64,000 nt of DNA from Deltaproteobacteria bacterium. Its GTDB lineage: Bacteria; Desulfobacterota; Syntrophia; Syntrophales; JACQWR01. Numbering within the stretch: position 1 is the first letter of the stretch; the number at the start of each line of letters is the position of its first letter. The DNA lies in contig JACQWR010000014.1 in assembly GCA_016209105.1 (NCBI GenBank), positions 1 to 64,000 on the forward strand. The letters are read 5' to 3'. The notes under the pieces are model-generated. The model had not been told where the DNA came from. It saw only the letters and a list, made by a program, of their open reading frames with translations, and ran no database searches. A program made the translations under genes and the position numbers. Shown here one piece after another: positions 62,639 through 64,000 of the stretch.

Positions 62639-63319
62639 TTATTTGTGTAATTTCCCCTCGGCAAGGCGCTGGCGCTGTATCGCCAAGATTTTATTGGAAA
62701 GGAGCTGTTCCATATCGGGGTTGCCGTAGAGAAACTTCACCGCCACGAACTGGATCTTTTTGATCTTACCGGGAAGGGTGGACAGCCATGATCGTATAAC
62801 GCGAGCCTCCACTGCAAACAGCCGTTGATCAATTTCCAGCTTGAGGGGGATAGTGTCGTCCGCGCTCAGTTGGCCGATTTTATCGTCGGTGAACCGCGCG
62901 CCACCGAGGGAAATATCAATGAGGTTCAGCTTGTTTTCCCGGTGATAGAGGGATAAACCGCAGTCTAATGTCGGCTTGATGCGAAAATGCAAACGGACGT
63001 TCATCTCTTCCGCCGTGGATTTGCGTTCGAGAACCAGCGCCGTTGAATGTTGGAGGGATCCGATTTTGTAGTCGTTTATAAAAGAGGTGACTTTTGCTGA
63101 AAAACCATACCGTTCCGTCTGACCTCCTTGAGTGATGCAGTATGTCACAATAACACCTTGTCCCAACTGGCTGGAAGCAAGTTGCTGGCTGGGCTGGGAA
63201 ATGGTGATCTTCCGACCGGACACTTCGTACACGATGGCATTGAGCAAGCGAAAATTGCCTCGGTGATAATCGTTTTCGAAAACGAAATCAATGCGTAATC
63301 CCGGCGTGATTTCACTCAT
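62639..63319 (-). CDS. PilZ-domain protein (YcgR-like layout)
   Basis: The 226-residue protein has an N-terminal YcgR-N-like beta domain (about 1-100) and a PilZ domain with RIKPTLDCG and LIDISLGGARF, which fit the RxxxR and D/NxSxxG cyclic-di-GMP motifs in a weak form. ATG 63319 is preferred to the longer frame because the similarity to the neighbouring paralogue starts there. It probably responds to cyclic di-GMP, perhaps for motility or surface behaviour. It is followed by a short palindromic repeat. Confidence 0.75.
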   Translation of the reverse strand: MSEITPGLRIDFVFENDYHRGNFRLLNAIVYEVSGRKITISQPSQQLASSQLGQGVIVTYCITQGGQTERYGFSAKVTSFINDYKIGSLQHSTALVLERKSTAEEMNVRLHFRIKPTLDCGLSLYHRENKLNLIDISLGGARFTDDKIGQLSADDTIPLKLEIDQRLFAVEARVIRSWLSTLPGKIKKIQFVAVKFLYGNPDMEQLLSNKILAIQRQRLAEGKLHK

Positions 63320-63422
63320 CTTGGACAGGGGCTCCCTTCCGATGGGGGGAGAATAGGATGAGAAATGATTTTGTGTCAAGGAGAAAGGGGACGTCACGTT
63401 TCCGTCTGACGCATGGCATGGC

Positions 63423-64000
63423 TCACCGGCGCATTTTCCCCTCGGCAAGGCGCTGGCGTTCGATCATCATGATCTTGTTCGAAAGGAGCCGTTCCATGTT
63501 CCGGTTGCCGGTCGGGAAGCTTACCGCCACGCAGTTGATCTTTCTGTTCCAGCCGGCGAGGCTCGATAACCATGATCGTACAACGCGAGCGTCAACTTCG
63601 AACGCATTTTGATCAATTTTCAGCTTGAGGCGGATCGTATCGTTTGGTTTCGGAGAGGGGACTGCATCGTAGCTGAACTGGGCGCCGCCCAGGGAAATAT
63701 CAATGAGGTTCAATTTGCTTCCCCGGTAATGGAGGGATAAACTGCTGTCTAAGGTGGGTCGGATACGGAAAGAAAGACGGACGTTCATTTGTTCGGGTTC
63801 GGACTTCCGTTCGAGAACCAGTGTTTCTACCTGTTCGCGGGATGCGATTTCATAGTCTTGCGTGAAATTCGTGACTTTGGCCAAACAACCATACCGTTCC
63901 GTCTGTCCGCCTTCTCGAACGCAGTAGGTCACGACAAAAGTTTTTCCTAAGTGACCATCCGTCAACGGCGGGACGCACTGTGAAATGATAATCTTCCTAT
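63423..64000 (-). CDS. PilZ-domain protein, paralogue, runs off the window end
   Basis: The 192 visible codons match the protein encoded at 62639-63319 over its full overlap (EGGQTERYGCLAKV against QGGQTERYGFSAKV; LIDISLGGAQF against LIDISLGGARF; the same RQRLAEGK ending). The frame is open to position 64000, so the start lies outside. The pair is a tandem duplication separated by about 100 bases. Confidence 0.75.
   Translation of the reverse strand, partial: RKIIISQCVPPLTDGHLGKTFVVTYCVREGGQTERYGCLAKVTNFTQDYEIASREQVETLVLERKSEPEQMNVRLSFRIRPTLDSSLSLHYRGSKLNLIDISLGGAQFSYDAVPSPKPNDTIRLKLKIDQNAFEVDARVVRSWLSSLAGWNRKINCVAVSFPTGNRNMERLLSNKIMMIERQRLAEGKMRR

Noticed and set aside
1-64000. tRNA or rRNA genes
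   Set aside because: No cloverleaf with a TTCRANNC T-loop and CCA-type acceptor end, and no conserved rRNA segment, was noticed on reading; a covariance search would be needed to exclude them fully.

Overview
The window looks like a chromosomal segment of an anaerobic Desulfobacterota (former Deltaproteobacteria) bacterium with a reductive-type dissimilatory sulfite reductase. The main evidence is one almost continuous minus-strand locus (about 16.9-32.7 kb). It holds dsrA, dsrB, dsrD, dsrN, dsrC, a CoA-disulfide/persulfide reductase with a rhodanese domain, a TmcC/TmcB-like pair and dsrMKJOP. DsrD is present and no DsrL or DsrEFH is seen, which favours the sulfite-reducing direction. No sat, apr or qmo genes lie in the window, so the sulfite source cannot be read from it.

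Layout. 0-2.4 kb: an IS3-type element has cut a SIR2-like gene, next to an integron-type tyrosine recombinase. 2.4-6.7 kb: a peptidoglycan-recycling operon (SpoIID/LytB protein, AmpG-like permease, MurU-like and AmgK-like enzymes). 6.7-16.4 kb: a signalling region with two intact large histidine kinases, a CheY-like regulator and a broken third kinase, mixed with IS110/IS3 debris and a 119-bp direct repeat. 16.4-32.7 kb: the dsr/tmc locus, headed by four little-known small genes, one of which resembles the DsrA N-terminus. 32.8-36.4 kb: a four-gene operon (radical SAM/SPASM, two FemAB/GNAT-like proteins, one TraB/GumN-like protein). 36.5-41.6 kb: a YeiH-type transporter with an unusual insertion, a DapA-like lyase, a GntR/UTRA regulator and a split-Soret-type cytochrome. 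41.7-47.7 kb: a BPL_N amidotransferase-like protein, purF and carB. 48.3-53.5 kb: a heterodimeric ABC exporter and a frameshifted REC-REC-HD-GYP protein. 53.6-64 kb: DUF5329, a metallo-beta-lactamase-fold hydrolase, DUF4384, a GH13 enzyme, a MacAB/Lol-like export operon and tandem PilZ proteins.

How it works together. DsrAB (siroheme probably amidated by DsrN, DsrD as activator) would load sulfur onto DsrC. The DsrC trisulfide can be reduced through DsrMKJOP and probably TmcBC. Three promoters with the same layout (TTGCAA, 17 bp, TATACA overlapping TATACATGTCTAYAC) sit upstream of the dsr operon, the YeiH transporter and the split-Soret cytochrome. This suggests one regulon, and the GntR/UTRA protein encoded between them is the obvious candidate regulator. 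Two of these promoters are near-identical inverted copies flanking the radical SAM operon.

The intergenic regions are dense with a modular palindromic repeat family (three hairpin modules in different combinations). In two places this family has replaced the 5' end of a gene. Two kinase/regulator genes carry apparent single-base frameshifts, which may be real decay or assembly error.
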